NCBI RefSeq assembly: GCF_001457475.1
Contig: NZ_LN831029.1
Location: 2,976,001 to 3,040,000 of the forward strand
Reading direction: 5' to 3'
Source: Achromobacter xylosoxidans
Lineage (GTDB): Bacteria > Pseudomonadota > Gammaproteobacteria > Burkholderiales > Burkholderiaceae_B
Length of the DNA stretch: 64,000 bases
In this document: positions 37,498-48,779 of the stretch, in pieces
Layout: the number at the start of each line of letters is the position of its first letter
Position numbering within the stretch: position 1 is the stretch's first letter
Translations under genes and position numbers: made by a program
The notes under the pieces: generated by a model
What the model saw: the letters and a program-made list of their open reading frames with translations, nothing else
Databases searched by the model: none
Told to the model about the DNA's origin: nothing

Positions 37498-37607
37498 AAC
37501 CGTGACTTTCACATCAGTTAAAACGCCTGTCAAATTGCGCGTTTCAGGCGCGAACGAACATTTTCTTTTTTTTCCCGCCGGGGCGGCCCGGTTTACAATC
37601 GCATCCT

Positions 37608-38441
37608 ATGAAAAACGAACTTTCGATTGCGTTCATCGGCGGCGGCAATATGGCCGCCGCGCTGGCCTCGGGTCTTGCGGGCAAAGTATGCCCCGCCGGC
37701 AGCATTCATGTCATTGACATTAACCAGGATTCGCACGCTGCCTGGCAGGCTCGCGGCATGACCACCGCGACCGCCCCGGACGAGGCCCTGGCGCGCTGCC
37801 GCGTATGGGTGTTCGCGGTCAAGCCACAGAACATGAAAGACGTTGTGGCTTCCACGCGTCAGTGGTTGCGCGACGACACTTTGGTGATAAGCGTGGCGGC
37901 CGGGATCCGCGCCGACACCCTGGCCGGCTGGCTGGGCACGCCCGAGGCGCCGTGGCGCCGCCTGGTGCGCTGCATGCCCAACACGCCGGCGCTGGTCGGC
38001 GCCGGCATCACCGGCCTGGCGGCGCTGGATGGCGTGGGGCAGGCCGACCGCGACCTGGCCGCCACCATGCTGGCCAGCGTCGGCGAAGTGGTCTGGGTGG
38101 CTGACGATGCCGCGCTGGACGCCGTGACGGCGCTGTCGGGCAGCGGCCCGGCCTATGTCTTCCTGTTCCTGGAAGCCCTGATCGCCGGCGGCCAGAAGGT
38201 CGGCCTGACGGCCGAGCAGGCGCGCCAGCTGGCGCTGGGCACCTTCGCGGGCGCCACCAGGCTGGCGGCGGAATCCTCCGAACCGCCCTCGGTGCTGCGC
38301 GAGCGCGTCACCTCCAAGGGCGGCACCACCGCCGCGGCGCTGGCCGCGTTCAACGCCGCCGGCTTTGCCGGCATCGTCGAGGACGCCATGGCCGCGGCCG
38401 CGCGGCGTTCGCGCGAGCTGGCCGAGGAGTTCGGCAAGTGA
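37608..38441 (+). CDS. proC: Pyrroline-5-carboxylate reductase
   Basis: Last step of proline synthesis, reducing pyrroline-5-carboxylate with NAD(P)H in the cytoplasm. The 277 residues have the Rossmann start IAFIGGGNMAAALASGL (residues 5-21). The P5CR signature in the C-terminal helical domain reads ALSGSGPAYVFLFLEAL, followed by VTSKGGTTAAALAAF. The stop overlaps the start of the next gene by four bases (GTGA). Confidence 0.96.
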   Translation: MKNELSIAFIGGGNMAAALASGLAGKVCPAGSIHVIDINQDSHAAWQARGMTTATAPDEALARCRVWVFAVKPQNMKDVVASTRQWLRDDTLVISVAAGIRADTLAGWLGTPEAPWRRLVRCMPNTPALVGAGITGLAALDGVGQADRDLAATMLASVGEVVWVADDAALDAVTALSGSGPAYVFLFLEALIAGGQKVGLTAEQARQLALGTFAGATRLAAESSEPPSVLRERVTSKGGTTAAALAAFNAAGFAGIVEDAMAAAARRSRELAEEFGK

Positions 38442-38992
38442 GTCACGCCGTTGCGCGCTTTGCCCCCATGAGCCGGGCGCAGTTCGGCATCGCCGTGCTG
38501 TGCATGCTGGTGGTGGTGGTGGGCTCGAACATCCTGGTGCAGGTGCCGCTGAACGACTGGCTGACCTGGGGCGGCCTGTCGTATCCGGTGGCGTTCCTGG
38601 TGACCGACGTGCTCAATCGCCGTTTCGGCCCCGCGGCCGCGCGCCGCGTGGTGTGGTTCGGTTTCGCAGCGGCGCTGGTGGTGTCGGTGTGGGTGGCGTC
38701 GCCGCGCATCGCGCTGGCCTCGGGGCTGGCCTACATCTGCGCGCAGCTGGTCGACATCCAGGTGTTCGATCGCCTGCGCGATCAGCGCTGGTGGCGCGCG
38801 CCGCTGGTTTCCGGCGTGCTGGGCGCGATCCTCGACACCGCGGTGTTTTTCAGCGTGGCCTTCGCCGCCAGCGGCGCGCCGTGGGTCACCTGGATGATGG
38901 GCGACCTGGCGATCAAGCTGGCGGTCAATATCAGCATGCTGGCGCCGTTCCGCGCGCTGATGTGGAACCTGGCCAAGCCGGCCAGCGTGTGA
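38438..38992 (+). CDS. VUT-family (YhhQ-like) queuosine precursor transporter
   Basis: A 184-residue inner-membrane protein with five to six hydrophobic helices. LSYPVAFLVTDVLNRRFG and the helix LAYICAQLVDIQVFDRLR are hallmarks of the VUT/YhhQ family, whose members import preQ0/preQ1. The GTG at 38438 overlaps the proC stop; Met11 (MSRAQFG) is an alternative start. Membership is clear; the substrate is inferred from the family. Confidence 0.85.
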   Translation: MSHAVARFAPMSRAQFGIAVLCMLVVVVGSNILVQVPLNDWLTWGGLSYPVAFLVTDVLNRRFGPAAARRVVWFGFAAALVVSVWVASPRIALASGLAYICAQLVDIQVFDRLRDQRWWRAPLVSGVLGAILDTAVFFSVAFAASGAPWVTWMMGDLAIKLAVNISMLAPFRALMWNLAKPASV

Positions 38993-39019
38993 TTGTCGAA
39001 AATCAGTCGGGATTAATTA

Positions 39020-39039
39020 ACGGGATAATCATTATCCGT
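39020..39039. promoter_or_regulatory. Orphan Fur-box-like palindrome
   Basis: A near-perfect dyad (GGATAAT-C-ATTATCC) contains 13 consecutive bases, GATAATCATTATC, identical to the right two-thirds of the Fur consensus. It lies 28 bases after the YhhQ-type gene and about 350 bases before livJ, with no iron gene beside it. A candidate small RNA could start here (see findings). Confidence 0.55.
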
Positions 39040-39092
39040 AAGACTCGCGTAAGTACTGTATGAAAATGCGCGGTCAAACGGCGTATTAATGA

Positions 39093-39335
39093 TTATTCAT
39101 ATAAATCACCTGCCATCGATTCGCGCGCCGCGCCATGGGCAATCCAAGGCGCGGCGCGGATTTCCCCTGCGATTTCACGCACTTGTCGTACTAATCCGTC
39201 ACGATTAAAGGTTTCTCCTGAAATATTGGGGATTACACGCAGTGACAGTATGTCTGCTTGCTTCCAGAATACCGCCCACACCGTGTTTTTGCCCAAGAAG
39301 CCGGCGACGGGCGATGCGGGTTTAGGGGTATCCAC
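39093..39335 (-). CDS. Possible 80-residue hypothetical protein
   Basis: An open frame of 80 codons on the minus strand in the 395-base gap between the YhhQ-type gene and livJ. The translation looks protein-like in its second half (RDGLVRQVREIAGEIRAAPW) but has no domain that I recognise and no convincing ribosome binding site. It covers an 11-base-pair GC-rich hairpin (39124-39158), which argues for a non-coding role. Low confidence that it is a gene. Confidence 0.2.
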   Translation of the reverse strand: MDTPKPASPVAGFLGKNTVWAVFWKQADILSLRVIPNISGETFNRDGLVRQVREIAGEIRAAPWIAHGAARESMAGDLYE

Positions 39336-39387
39336 CCGATAAACCGGATCGAACAGAGCCGCTCAAAACCTCGCTGGAGAACTCCGC

Positions 39388-40503
39388 ATGAAGTTTCTGC
39401 ATCGCCTTACCCCGGTAGCTATGGCATTCGGGGCGCTTGCCCTGGCAGGTTCCGTGCACGCCGCCGATACGATCAAGATCGGCATCCCGCAGCCCATGAC
39501 GGGCCCCAACACCCAGTACGGCGACCAGATCCAGGCTGGCGCGCTGACTGCCATCGAGACCATCAACGCCAAGGGCGGCGTGAAGGGCAAGAAGCTCGAA
39601 CCGATCCTCATCGACGACGGTTGCGAACCGAAGCAGGCCGTGCCGGCCGCCAACCGCGTGGTCAATTCCGGCGCCAAGTTCGCCGTGGCCCATGCGTGCT
39701 CGGGCGTGACCGTGGCCGCCGTCAACGTCTACGAACAGGAAGGCATCGTCGGCATCACCCCGGGCGCCACCTCGCCCCTGGTCACCGACACCATCAAGCC
39801 GCACTTCTTCTTCCGCACCATCGGCCGCGACGACCAGCAGGGTCCGTACGCCGCGCGCTACATCGCCAACACCCTCAAGCCCAAGAAGGTCGCCGTGCTG
39901 CACGACAAGCAGACCTACGGCTCGGGCGTGGCCACCCAGGTCAAGGACACCCTGGCCAAGGAAGGCGTGAACGTGGCGCTGTTCGAAGGCATTAACGTCG
40001 GCGACAGCGATTACTCGGCCATCATCACCAAGCTCAAGTCGGCCGGCGTCGACCTGGTCTATTTCGGCGGCTACCACCCCGAACTGGGCCTGCTGCTGCG
40101 CCAGTCGCGTGAACAGGGCCTGAAGGTCCAGTTCATGGGTCCGGAAGGCACCGCCAACCAGGACCTGGTGGCGATCGCCGGCCCGGCCATCGACGGCCTG
40201 CTGGTCACGCTGCCCGCCGACTTCACCAAGCTGCCGGCCAACGAAAGCATCGTCAAGGCTTTCAAGGATGCCAAGCGCGATCCGGACGGCGCCTTCCAGA
40301 TGCCGGCCTACGCCGCGGTCCAGATCCTGGCCGACAGCATCACCGCGGTGGGCGAGGACCCCGCCAAGGTGGCCGACTACATGCACAAGACCACCTTCAA
40401 CACCGGTATCGGCAAGGTCGAGTACGACGCCAAGGGCGACCTGAAGAACTTCGAGTTCGCCGTCTACAAGTGGGACAAGAACGGCAAGAAGACCCAGCTG
40501 TAA
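39388..40503 (+). CDS. livJ: Branched-chain amino acid ABC binding protein LivJ/LivK (operon copy)
   Basis: A 371-residue periplasmic receptor. It has a signal peptide (cleavage after VHA near residue 26), mature start ADTIKIGIPQPMTGPNTQYGD, ligand pocket region HACSGVTVAAVNVYEQEG, and the FFRTIGRDDQQGPYAARYI and FEGINVGDSDYSAII blocks shared with the paralogue at 27272. It is followed 190 bases later by livHMGF on the same strand, so it is the cognate receptor of that importer. The 5' region has no clear promoter match. Confidence 0.93.
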   Translation: MKFLHRLTPVAMAFGALALAGSVHAADTIKIGIPQPMTGPNTQYGDQIQAGALTAIETINAKGGVKGKKLEPILIDDGCEPKQAVPAANRVVNSGAKFAVAHACSGVTVAAVNVYEQEGIVGITPGATSPLVTDTIKPHFFFRTIGRDDQQGPYAARYIANTLKPKKVAVLHDKQTYGSGVATQVKDTLAKEGVNVALFEGINVGDSDYSAIITKLKSAGVDLVYFGGYHPELGLLLRQSREQGLKVQFMGPEGTANQDLVAIAGPAIDGLLVTLPADFTKLPANESIVKAFKDAKRDPDGAFQMPAYAAVQILADSITAVGEDPAKVADYMHKTTFNTGIGKVEYDAKGDLKNFEFAVYKWDKNGKKTQL

Positions 40504-40639
40504 ACTCCCGCGATTCCGCCGGCGTGGTGCCGGCGCGAGGGCCTGTCGTCGTCGTTGTGCCGTAATCCGCGTAGCGATGCGCCAAAAGCGCTGTGCGGCC
40601 GGCAGGCGGTGATCACAGGCCCTTAAAATACGCCCAGGT

Positions 40640-40672
40640 TTCCGGCTCCGGGTCTCTCTACCGGAGCCGGAA
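40640..40672 (+). promoter_or_regulatory. Perfect 12-bp hairpin in the livJ-livH gap
   Basis: TTCCGGCTCCGG pairs perfectly with CCGGAGCCGGAA around a nine-base loop and ends just before the livH ribosome binding site (TTTGGAGCAAG). It lacks a T run. It may set the ratio of binding protein to membrane components by RNA processing or partial termination, or influence livH translation. Confidence 0.6.
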
Positions 40673-40693
40673 CTATTTGGAGCAAGAGAAATA

Positions 40694-42851
<2,158 letters not shown>

Positions 42852-42855
<4 letters not shown>

Positions 42856-43619
42856 GCGAGGCATTGCTGAAAGTATCCGGACTGACCATGCGCTTCGGCG
42901 GCCTGCTGGCCGTCGACAGCGTGGCGTTCGAAGTCAAATCCGACGAGGTGTTCGCCATCATCGGCCCCAACGGGGCCGGCAAGACCACCGTGTTCAACTG
43001 CGTGGGCGGCTTCTACGCGCCGACGGCCGGCGATATCGTGATGGACGGCAAGTCCATCACCGGCCTGCCCAGCCACAAGGTGGCGCGCCATGGCCTGGTG
43101 CGCACGTTCCAGAACGTGCGGCTGTTCAAGCAGCTGACGGTGCTGGAGAACCTGCTGGTGGCGCAGCATACGCAGGTGGAGGCGCGCCTGCTGCCCGGCC
43201 TGCTCAAGACCAAGGCCTACCGCCAGGCGGAGGCCGATGCGTTGTCGCGCGCGGCCCAGTGGCTGGATTTCATGGGACTGCGCGAGTACGCCAACCGCGA
43301 GGCCGGCAACCTGGCCTACGGCCACCAGCGCCGCCTGGAGATCGCGCGCTGCATGATCACCAAGCCGCGCCTGTTGATGCTGGACGAGCCGGCCGCCGGC
43401 CTGAACCCGCAGGAAAAGCGCGATCTGCAATCGCTGATCGACCAGCTGCGCCGCGAGTTCGGCGTGGCGGTGCTGCTGATCGAGCACGACATGAGCCTGA
43501 TCATGGGCATTTCGGACCGCATCCTGGTCATGGAACACGGCAAGCCCATCACTACCGGCACCCCCGAGCAGGTGCGCAACGACGAGCGCGTCATCAAGGC
43601 GTACCTGGGGGAGGAATAA
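42852..43619 (+). CDS. livG: Branched-chain amino acid ABC ATPase LivG
   Basis: Cytoplasmic ATPase, 255 residues with intact motifs: Walker [11 protein letters not shown]-loop (RTFQNVRLF), signature [13 protein letters not shown] (the LivG form of LSGGQ), Walker [16 protein letters not shown] and switch His (LIEHDM). The C-terminal [17 protein letters not shown] is the family signature. The livF start codon follows its stop directly. Confidence 0.95.
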
Positions 43620-44321
<702 letters not shown>

Positions 44322-44357
44322 TTCGAATTACGGTTTATTCCCCGCGAAGGGAAATTT

Positions 44358-44387
44358 GGGCGCTGCTGAAAGGGGCGCCCTTTTTTT
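44358..44387 (+). terminator. Rho-independent terminator of the liv operon
   Basis: GGGCGC pairs with GCGCCC around an eleven-base loop and is followed by seven T residues. Confidence 0.88.
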
Positions 44388-44410
44388 GTCTTGTCGGCGC
44401 GGATGGTGCT

Positions 44411-44680
44411 TCGTAGGTCGCCCGAGGCGGGTGGCCGGTGGGCACGGCAGGCCAACGATTGCGGTCCGGCGCGCGGGCGCCGGACTTCCCCTGCGTCAAC
44501 CTCGTACGCCTTCGGCTCCCTTCGGTTTCCCTCGGGCGCATCGACGGCCCGCCGCGCCCACCGGCCACCCACCTCGGGCTGCGGATTGCGAGGCTTGTCG
44601 CGTTGCTGGAGCGTGGGGTAAGGGGCGACGTTTGCGGGGCCCGCAAAGATCGGCCGCGCGGGCGGCCGATCTTTGCATAC
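44411..44680. repeat. Structured GC-rich non-coding element with nested inverted repeats
   Basis: Imperfect arms of about 38 bases (44420-44457 and 44542-44580, centred on GGTGGCCGGTGGGC / GCCCACCGGCCACC) enclose a perfect nine-base-pair stem (GTCCGGCGC / GCGCCGGAC, 44464-44485). A separate perfect hairpin of 13 base pairs (GCAAAGATCGGCC / GGCCGATCTTTGC) lies at about 44645-44678. No credible gene: open frames occur on both strands at once, and none has a ribosome binding site. The stretch CGCCTTCGGCTCCCTTCGG recalls interspersed repeats of Achromobacter-type genomes. The rest of 44388-44893 shows nothing else. Confidence 0.55.
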
Positions 44681-44893
44681 GCGCTGATTTTGCGTCGGGA
44701 GGATGACGCTGTGCGCTTGGGGAGGGGGTGACCCGCCGGGGAGGGGAGAGAGAGGGATATGCCGAACTGCATCAAACATGGAGCCCGGACGATATCGAAT
44801 TCAACGGTTAGCAGCCTTCAATCTCCGGCACTGGGATCGGGGCGCCTGAGCTTTCAAATAGCAAAACTCGACCACCCCGGAGCGCGTCGCGTA

Positions 44894-45343
44894 TTACTTG
44901 CCCGCGGGGCCCAGCGCTTCTGCCCAGTTCTTTTTCATGGCGGCGATGCGGTCCTCGTAGGCGGATTTCAGGCAGGCGGCGTCGGGGCAACGGTCGCGCA
45001 CGGTGGTGCGCCATTGCGTCTGCTCGTTCGCCACGGGATCGCGCCGTTCACCGGTTTCACCGTCGCGGCCGGCGGTTTCGGCTTGGATCTTGTCGTAGAG
45101 ATCCTTCACCTGATCATCCAGCCTGGACAGCGATGGGTCGGCGCAGATGAGATGTTCGACATGGGTTTTCGCGGCCTTGCAGTCGAAGCCGGCGGCGTGG
45201 GCGACTTTGACTGGCAGGAACGGGGCGCTGGCGAGGACGGCGCAGACCACGGTGTGCACAATCGCGGGTTTGCGTTGAGCGCTTTGCCGGCGCCGGCCTT
45301 TCATGGCGCTGGCCGGTATTGCCGCGAGAACGGGGTTGCGCAC
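44894..45343 (-). CDS. LprI/DUF1311-family periplasmic protein (lysozyme-inhibitor-like)
   Basis: A small secreted protein whose mature part (AGFDCKAAKTHVEHLICADPSLSRLDDQVKDLYDK) has the Cys pattern C..A....E..IC....L..LD of the LprI/DUF1311 family, followed by a second cysteine pair (RDRCPDAACLKSAYEDRI). The GTG at 45343, with AGGAG eight bases upstream, gives 149 residues; a Met at 45304 gives 136 but lacks a site. Both retain the signal peptide ending VAHA. LprI of Mycobacterium inhibits lysozyme; here the role is only inferred. Confidence 0.78.
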   Translation of the reverse strand: MRNPVLAAIPASAMKGRRRQSAQRKPAIVHTVVCAVLASAPFLPVKVAHAAGFDCKAAKTHVEHLICADPSLSRLDDQVKDLYDKIQAETAGRDGETGERRDPVANEQTQWRTTVRDRCPDAACLKSAYEDRIAAMKKNWAEALGPAGK

Positions 45344-45438
45344 GTCCTTGACTCCTGAATGGTCCGGGGCCACCGACAGGGTGGCCCACGGATCGATTCT
45401 CCCGGTTGTCGCGCGGTTGTGCAACTCGCAGGCCTTGC

Positions 45439-46206
45439 CTACGCCGCGATGCGTTGCTCGGGCTGGTCGGCCAGGTAGTGGGCGATGGCGGCGCGGGCCA
45501 GGGCGTCGATGGAGTCGGTCAGGGTGATGCCGAGGCTGGGACGCAGGGCGTGGGGCACGGCCAGCGGCAGTTCGGTGCAGCCGAGGACGACGGCGTCGGC
45601 GCCGCGGGCCTTGAGGCGGGCGATGCAGTCGGCGGCGGGGGCGAAGGCGGCTTCGAGCTGGTTGCCCTTGACGGCGCGGATCGAGGCCATGCAATAGCGT
45701 TCGACTTCATCGTCGTCGGGAACGATGCATTCGTAGCCCTGGGCTTCGAGGTGGCGCTGGTAGAGGCCGAGCTTGAGCGTGGCGGCGGTGCCCATGAGGC
45801 CGATGCGGCCCTGCTGCAGGCCGAGGCGGCGCAGGTCGTCGATGACGGCCTGGATGATGTGCAGCACGGGGCGCTGGGTGGCGGCGGCGATGTCGTCGTA
45901 CCAGAGGTGCGCGGTGTTGCAGGGGATGGCGATGAGCTGGGCGCCGGCGCGTTCCAGGAAGCGCACGCCTTCGACCATGTAGGGCAGGGGATTCTCGCCG
46001 CCGGCCATGTAGGCGCTGGAACGATCGGGGATGCGCGGGTCGTTGCGCAGCAGGGTGGGGATGTGTTGCTGGTCCGCGTCGGCGGGCGTGAGCGCCGCCA
46101 GGCGGAGCGCGAAGGCGGCGCCGGCCATGGGGCCCATGCCGCCCAGAACACCCAGGTAACAGCCCTGGGAATAGCTATTCACTTTGTTGACTCCAAGGTA
46201 TTGCAT
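45439..46206 (-). CDS. Aspartate/glutamate racemase-family protein
   Basis: PLP-independent two-cysteine racemase family, 255 residues. The N-terminal GVLGGMGPMAG motif and both catalytic cysteines are present: Cys96 in IPCNTAHLWY and Cys210 in LGCTELPLAV. The start at 46206 lies inside the 3' end of the D-aminoacylase gene (32-base overlap), so the two are translationally linked. Together they could turn N-acyl-D-Asp or N-acyl-D-Glu into the L-amino acid. Activity on Asp, Glu or another acid cannot be told from sequence. Confidence 0.88.
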   Translation of the reverse strand: MQYLGVNKVNSYSQGCYLGVLGGMGPMAGAAFALRLAALTPADADQQHIPTLLRNDPRIPDRSSAYMAGGENPLPYMVEGVRFLERAGAQLIAIPCNTAHLWYDDIAAATQRPVLHIIQAVIDDLRRLGLQQGRIGLMGTAATLKLGLYQRHLEAQGYECIVPDDDEVERYCMASIRAVKGNQLEAAFAPAADCIARLKARGADAVVLGCTELPLAVPHALRPSLGITLTDSIDALARAAIAHYLADQPEQRIAA

Positions 46207-47671
46207 CACCGGGTGCCAGTACCTGGCCCGGGCGTTCGGCGCCGGTCCGTTCCCCATCCCAGACCTGCCTGCCATTGACCCACACGGCGTGGATGCCCTG
46301 GCTGACCTGAATGGGAGCTGAAAAAGTGGCCGTGTCTGTGACGTTGGCGGGATCGAACAGCACCAGGTCAGCATGATACCCCTGCCGCAGCAGGCCGCGC
46401 TCGGTCAGGCCGTATTGGGCCGCCGCCAGGCCGGTCATCTTGTGGATGGCGGTTTCCAGCGACAGCAGCCGTTGTTCGCGCACCATGGTGCGCAGCACGT
46501 TGGTGAAGGTGCCCCACTGGCGCGGGTGCGGGTGCGGGTCGAACGGCAGGCCGTCCGAGCCGACCATGGTGAGCGGATGGCTGAAGATGCGGTTGACGTC
46601 GGCCGGATCCATCAGGAAGTAGATGGCGCCGGCGGGCGCCAGGCGGGCGATGGCGGCTTCGTCGTCCAGGCCCAGCTCGGCCATGACCTCGGCGAAGTCG
46701 CGGCCGGTGGCCTCGGGGTAGCCCTTGGACCAGGTGATCAGGGTGCGGCTGGCCAGGCGGGCGCGATCCAGCCGCAGCATGGTCGAGGTGGCCGGGTAGG
46801 GGTGGCAGTCGAGGCAGACGCGCTGCGTGGCGGCGGCGCGGCTGATCATGTCGAGCGTTTCGCGGCTGCGGCCGTGGTTGCGTTCGCCTGCCAGCTTGTG
46901 GTGCGAGAACACCACGCGGCAGTCCAGTTCGCGGCCGATCAGCAGGGCCTCTTCCATGGCCGGCACGATGTGGTCGGCCTCGTCGCGCAGGTGGGTGGCG
47001 TAGATCGCGCCGGCGCGGCCGCGCAGCGGCTGGCAGACGTCGATGATCTCGTCGGTGGGCGCGGCGCTGGCGGGCGGGTAGAAGGTGCCGGTGGAGACGC
47101 CGAAGGCGCCGGCCTGCAGCGCTTCGTCCAGCAGGGCGCGCATGGCCGCGCGTTCGGCGTCGGTGGCGGCGCGGCCGGTGTCGTCCATGACGGCCACGCG
47201 CAGCGTGGTGTGGCCGACCAGCGGGATCACGTTGACGGCGGCGGGCGTTTCGGCAAGGGCCCGCAGCCAGTCGCGGAAGGTGGCGAAACGGAACAGCTCG
47301 GGCGGGCCCAGCAGGTCGAGCGGCTGCGGGATCTGCCGGCGCGACAGCGGCGCCAGGCTGATGCCGCAGTTGCCGGTGACGACCGTGGTGATGCCTTGCG
47401 AAACCTTGGGCAGCATCTCGGGATGCGCCAGCAGGTAGCCGTCGTCGTGCGTGTGCGAGTCGATGAAGCCGGGCGCCAGCGCCAGGCCGCGGGCATCGAT
47501 CACCGGCACGCCGGGCGCATGGGCGAAGTCGCCCAGCGCCACGATGCGCCCGCCGCGCACCGCCAGGTCGCCCTGGCGGGCGGGGCCGCCGCCGCCGTCG
47601 ATGAGGGTGGCGCCGGCGATGATGAAGTCGGCTTGCGCGGGAGCGTCGTCCAGGGTGCTGCGGTCCGTCAT
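46175..47671 (-). CDS. N-acyl-D-amino-acid deacylase (D-aminoacylase family)
   Basis: Zinc amidohydrolase of 498 residues that removes acyl groups from N-acyl-D-amino acids. Metal ligands: His73 and His75 (DSHTHDDG), Cys102 in TGNCGIS (the Cys ligand typical of D-aminoacylases), HLRDEA and SHHKLAG. The C-terminal HKMTGLAAAQYGLTERGLLRQGYHADLVLFDP is the family end. Length and the acidic-racemase neighbour fit the N-acyl-D-aspartate or D-glutamate amidohydrolases known from Alcaligenes/Achromobacter. The start at 47671 is eight bases after the Bug gene. Last but one gene of the cluster. Confidence 0.9.
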   Translation of the reverse strand: MTDRSTLDDAPAQADFIIAGATLIDGGGGPARQGDLAVRGGRIVALGDFAHAPGVPVIDARGLALAPGFIDSHTHDDGYLLAHPEMLPKVSQGITTVVTGNCGISLAPLSRRQIPQPLDLLGPPELFRFATFRDWLRALAETPAAVNVIPLVGHTTLRVAVMDDTGRAATDAERAAMRALLDEALQAGAFGVSTGTFYPPASAAPTDEIIDVCQPLRGRAGAIYATHLRDEADHIVPAMEEALLIGRELDCRVVFSHHKLAGERNHGRSRETLDMISRAAATQRVCLDCHPYPATSTMLRLDRARLASRTLITWSKGYPEATGRDFAEVMAELGLDDEAAIARLAPAGAIYFLMDPADVNRIFSHPLTMVGSDGLPFDPHPHPRQWGTFTNVLRTMVREQRLLSLETAIHKMTGLAAAQYGLTERGLLRQGYHADLVLFDPANVTDTATFSAPIQVSQGIHAVWVNGRQVWDGERTGAERPGQVLAPGDAIPWSQQSE

Positions 47672-47679
47672 GGCCAGGT

Positions 47680-48660
47680 TCAGTCCAGTTTCTCGATGCC
47701 GGCGGTTTCGATGATGTGCTTCCACTTGGCGGTTTCGCGATCGATCAGCTGCTTGAATTCGGCCGGGCTGCCGCTGGCGGGTTCGGCGCCAAGCGTTTCC
47801 AGGCCGGTGCGGACCTCGGGCGCCTGCAAGGCTTTCTGGATGGCGGCGTTGAGCTGCGCCACGACCTCGGGCGGGGTGCCCTTGGGCGCCACCACGCCGC
47901 CCCAGGCCACGGTCTCATAGCCCTTCAGGCCGGCTTCGTCCAGCGTCGGCACGTCGGGCATCAGCGCCAGGCGCTTCAAGCTGCTGACGCCGATGGCGCG
48001 CACCTTGCCGCTCTTGACCAGCGGGGTGGCTTCGGAAGTGTTGACGAACAGGTAGTCCAGGCGTCCGCCGAGCAGGTCCTGGATGGCGGCCGGGCCGCCG
48101 TTGTACGGGATGAACATGACATCGACCTTGGCCATGCCCTTGAACAGTTCGCCGCCCATGTGGCCGGTGGTGCCGACGCCGGAAGCCCCGTACGACAGGC
48201 GGCCGGGTTCCTTGCGAGCGCGGTCGATCAGGTCCTGCACGCTCTTGACGGGCGAATCGGCCGGCACGATCAGCGCGTTGTACAGGTCGAACATGTGGGC
48301 CACGGGCGTCAGGTCCTGGTCGACGTCGTAGGGCAGGCGCTTGAACAGCGAGCGGTTCACCGCCAGCGTGTTGATGTTGCCGTAGCCCACGGTGTAGCCG
48401 TCGGGCGCGGCGCGCTTGACCAGCGCGATGCCGATGTTGCCGGCGGCGCCGGGGCGGTTTTCCACCACCAGCGTGGCGCCGGTGTCCTTGGCCAGTTGCG
48501 TGGTGATCAGGCGCGACAGCACGTCGGGCGAACCGCCTGCCGCGGAGGGCACGATGAAGGTGATGGGCTTGTCGGGATAGGCGCCGGCGGCCTGTGCGCC
48601 GGCGCTGAAGGCGGCGGCCAGGGCCAGGGCGGCGAGACTGCGGAAAATGGTGCGTTGCAT
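47680..48660 (-). CDS. Bug-family binding protein of the D-amino-acid cluster
   Basis: A 326-residue Bug (TctC) receptor with a signal peptide (cleavage after AQA near residue 24), YPDKPITFIVPSAAGGSPD and DGYTVGYGNINTLAVN blocks. First gene of a three-gene operon with the deacylase and racemase, and divergent from a LysR gene, so its ligand may be an N-acyl-D-amino acid or a related acid. That is inferred from context only. Confidence 0.9.
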   Translation of the reverse strand: MQRTIFRSLAALALAAAFSAGAQAAGAYPDKPITFIVPSAAGGSPDVLSRLITTQLAKDTGATLVVENRPGAAGNIGIALVKRAAPDGYTVGYGNINTLAVNRSLFKRLPYDVDQDLTPVAHMFDLYNALIVPADSPVKSVQDLIDRARKEPGRLSYGASGVGTTGHMGGELFKGMAKVDVMFIPYNGGPAAIQDLLGGRLDYLFVNTSEATPLVKSGKVRAIGVSSLKRLALMPDVPTLDEAGLKGYETVAWGGVVAPKGTPPEVVAQLNAAIQKALQAPEVRTGLETLGAEPASGSPAEFKQLIDRETAKWKHIIETAGIEKLD

Positions 48661-48779
48661 GCTGGATTCCCCTTGTTTTGTTGTGTGGAGGCGGGCAGAT
48701 TAGCACCGGGGTTGCGGCACCGCGTCATCGAAAAATGTCGAAAACCTATAATCCGCCGTTATTGACCAAGGGGAACGAA

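Noticed and set aside
44391..44731. Short proteins in the structured element after livF
   Set aside because: Several frames on both strands overlap one another and follow the inverted repeats; none has a start signal or a recognisable domain.
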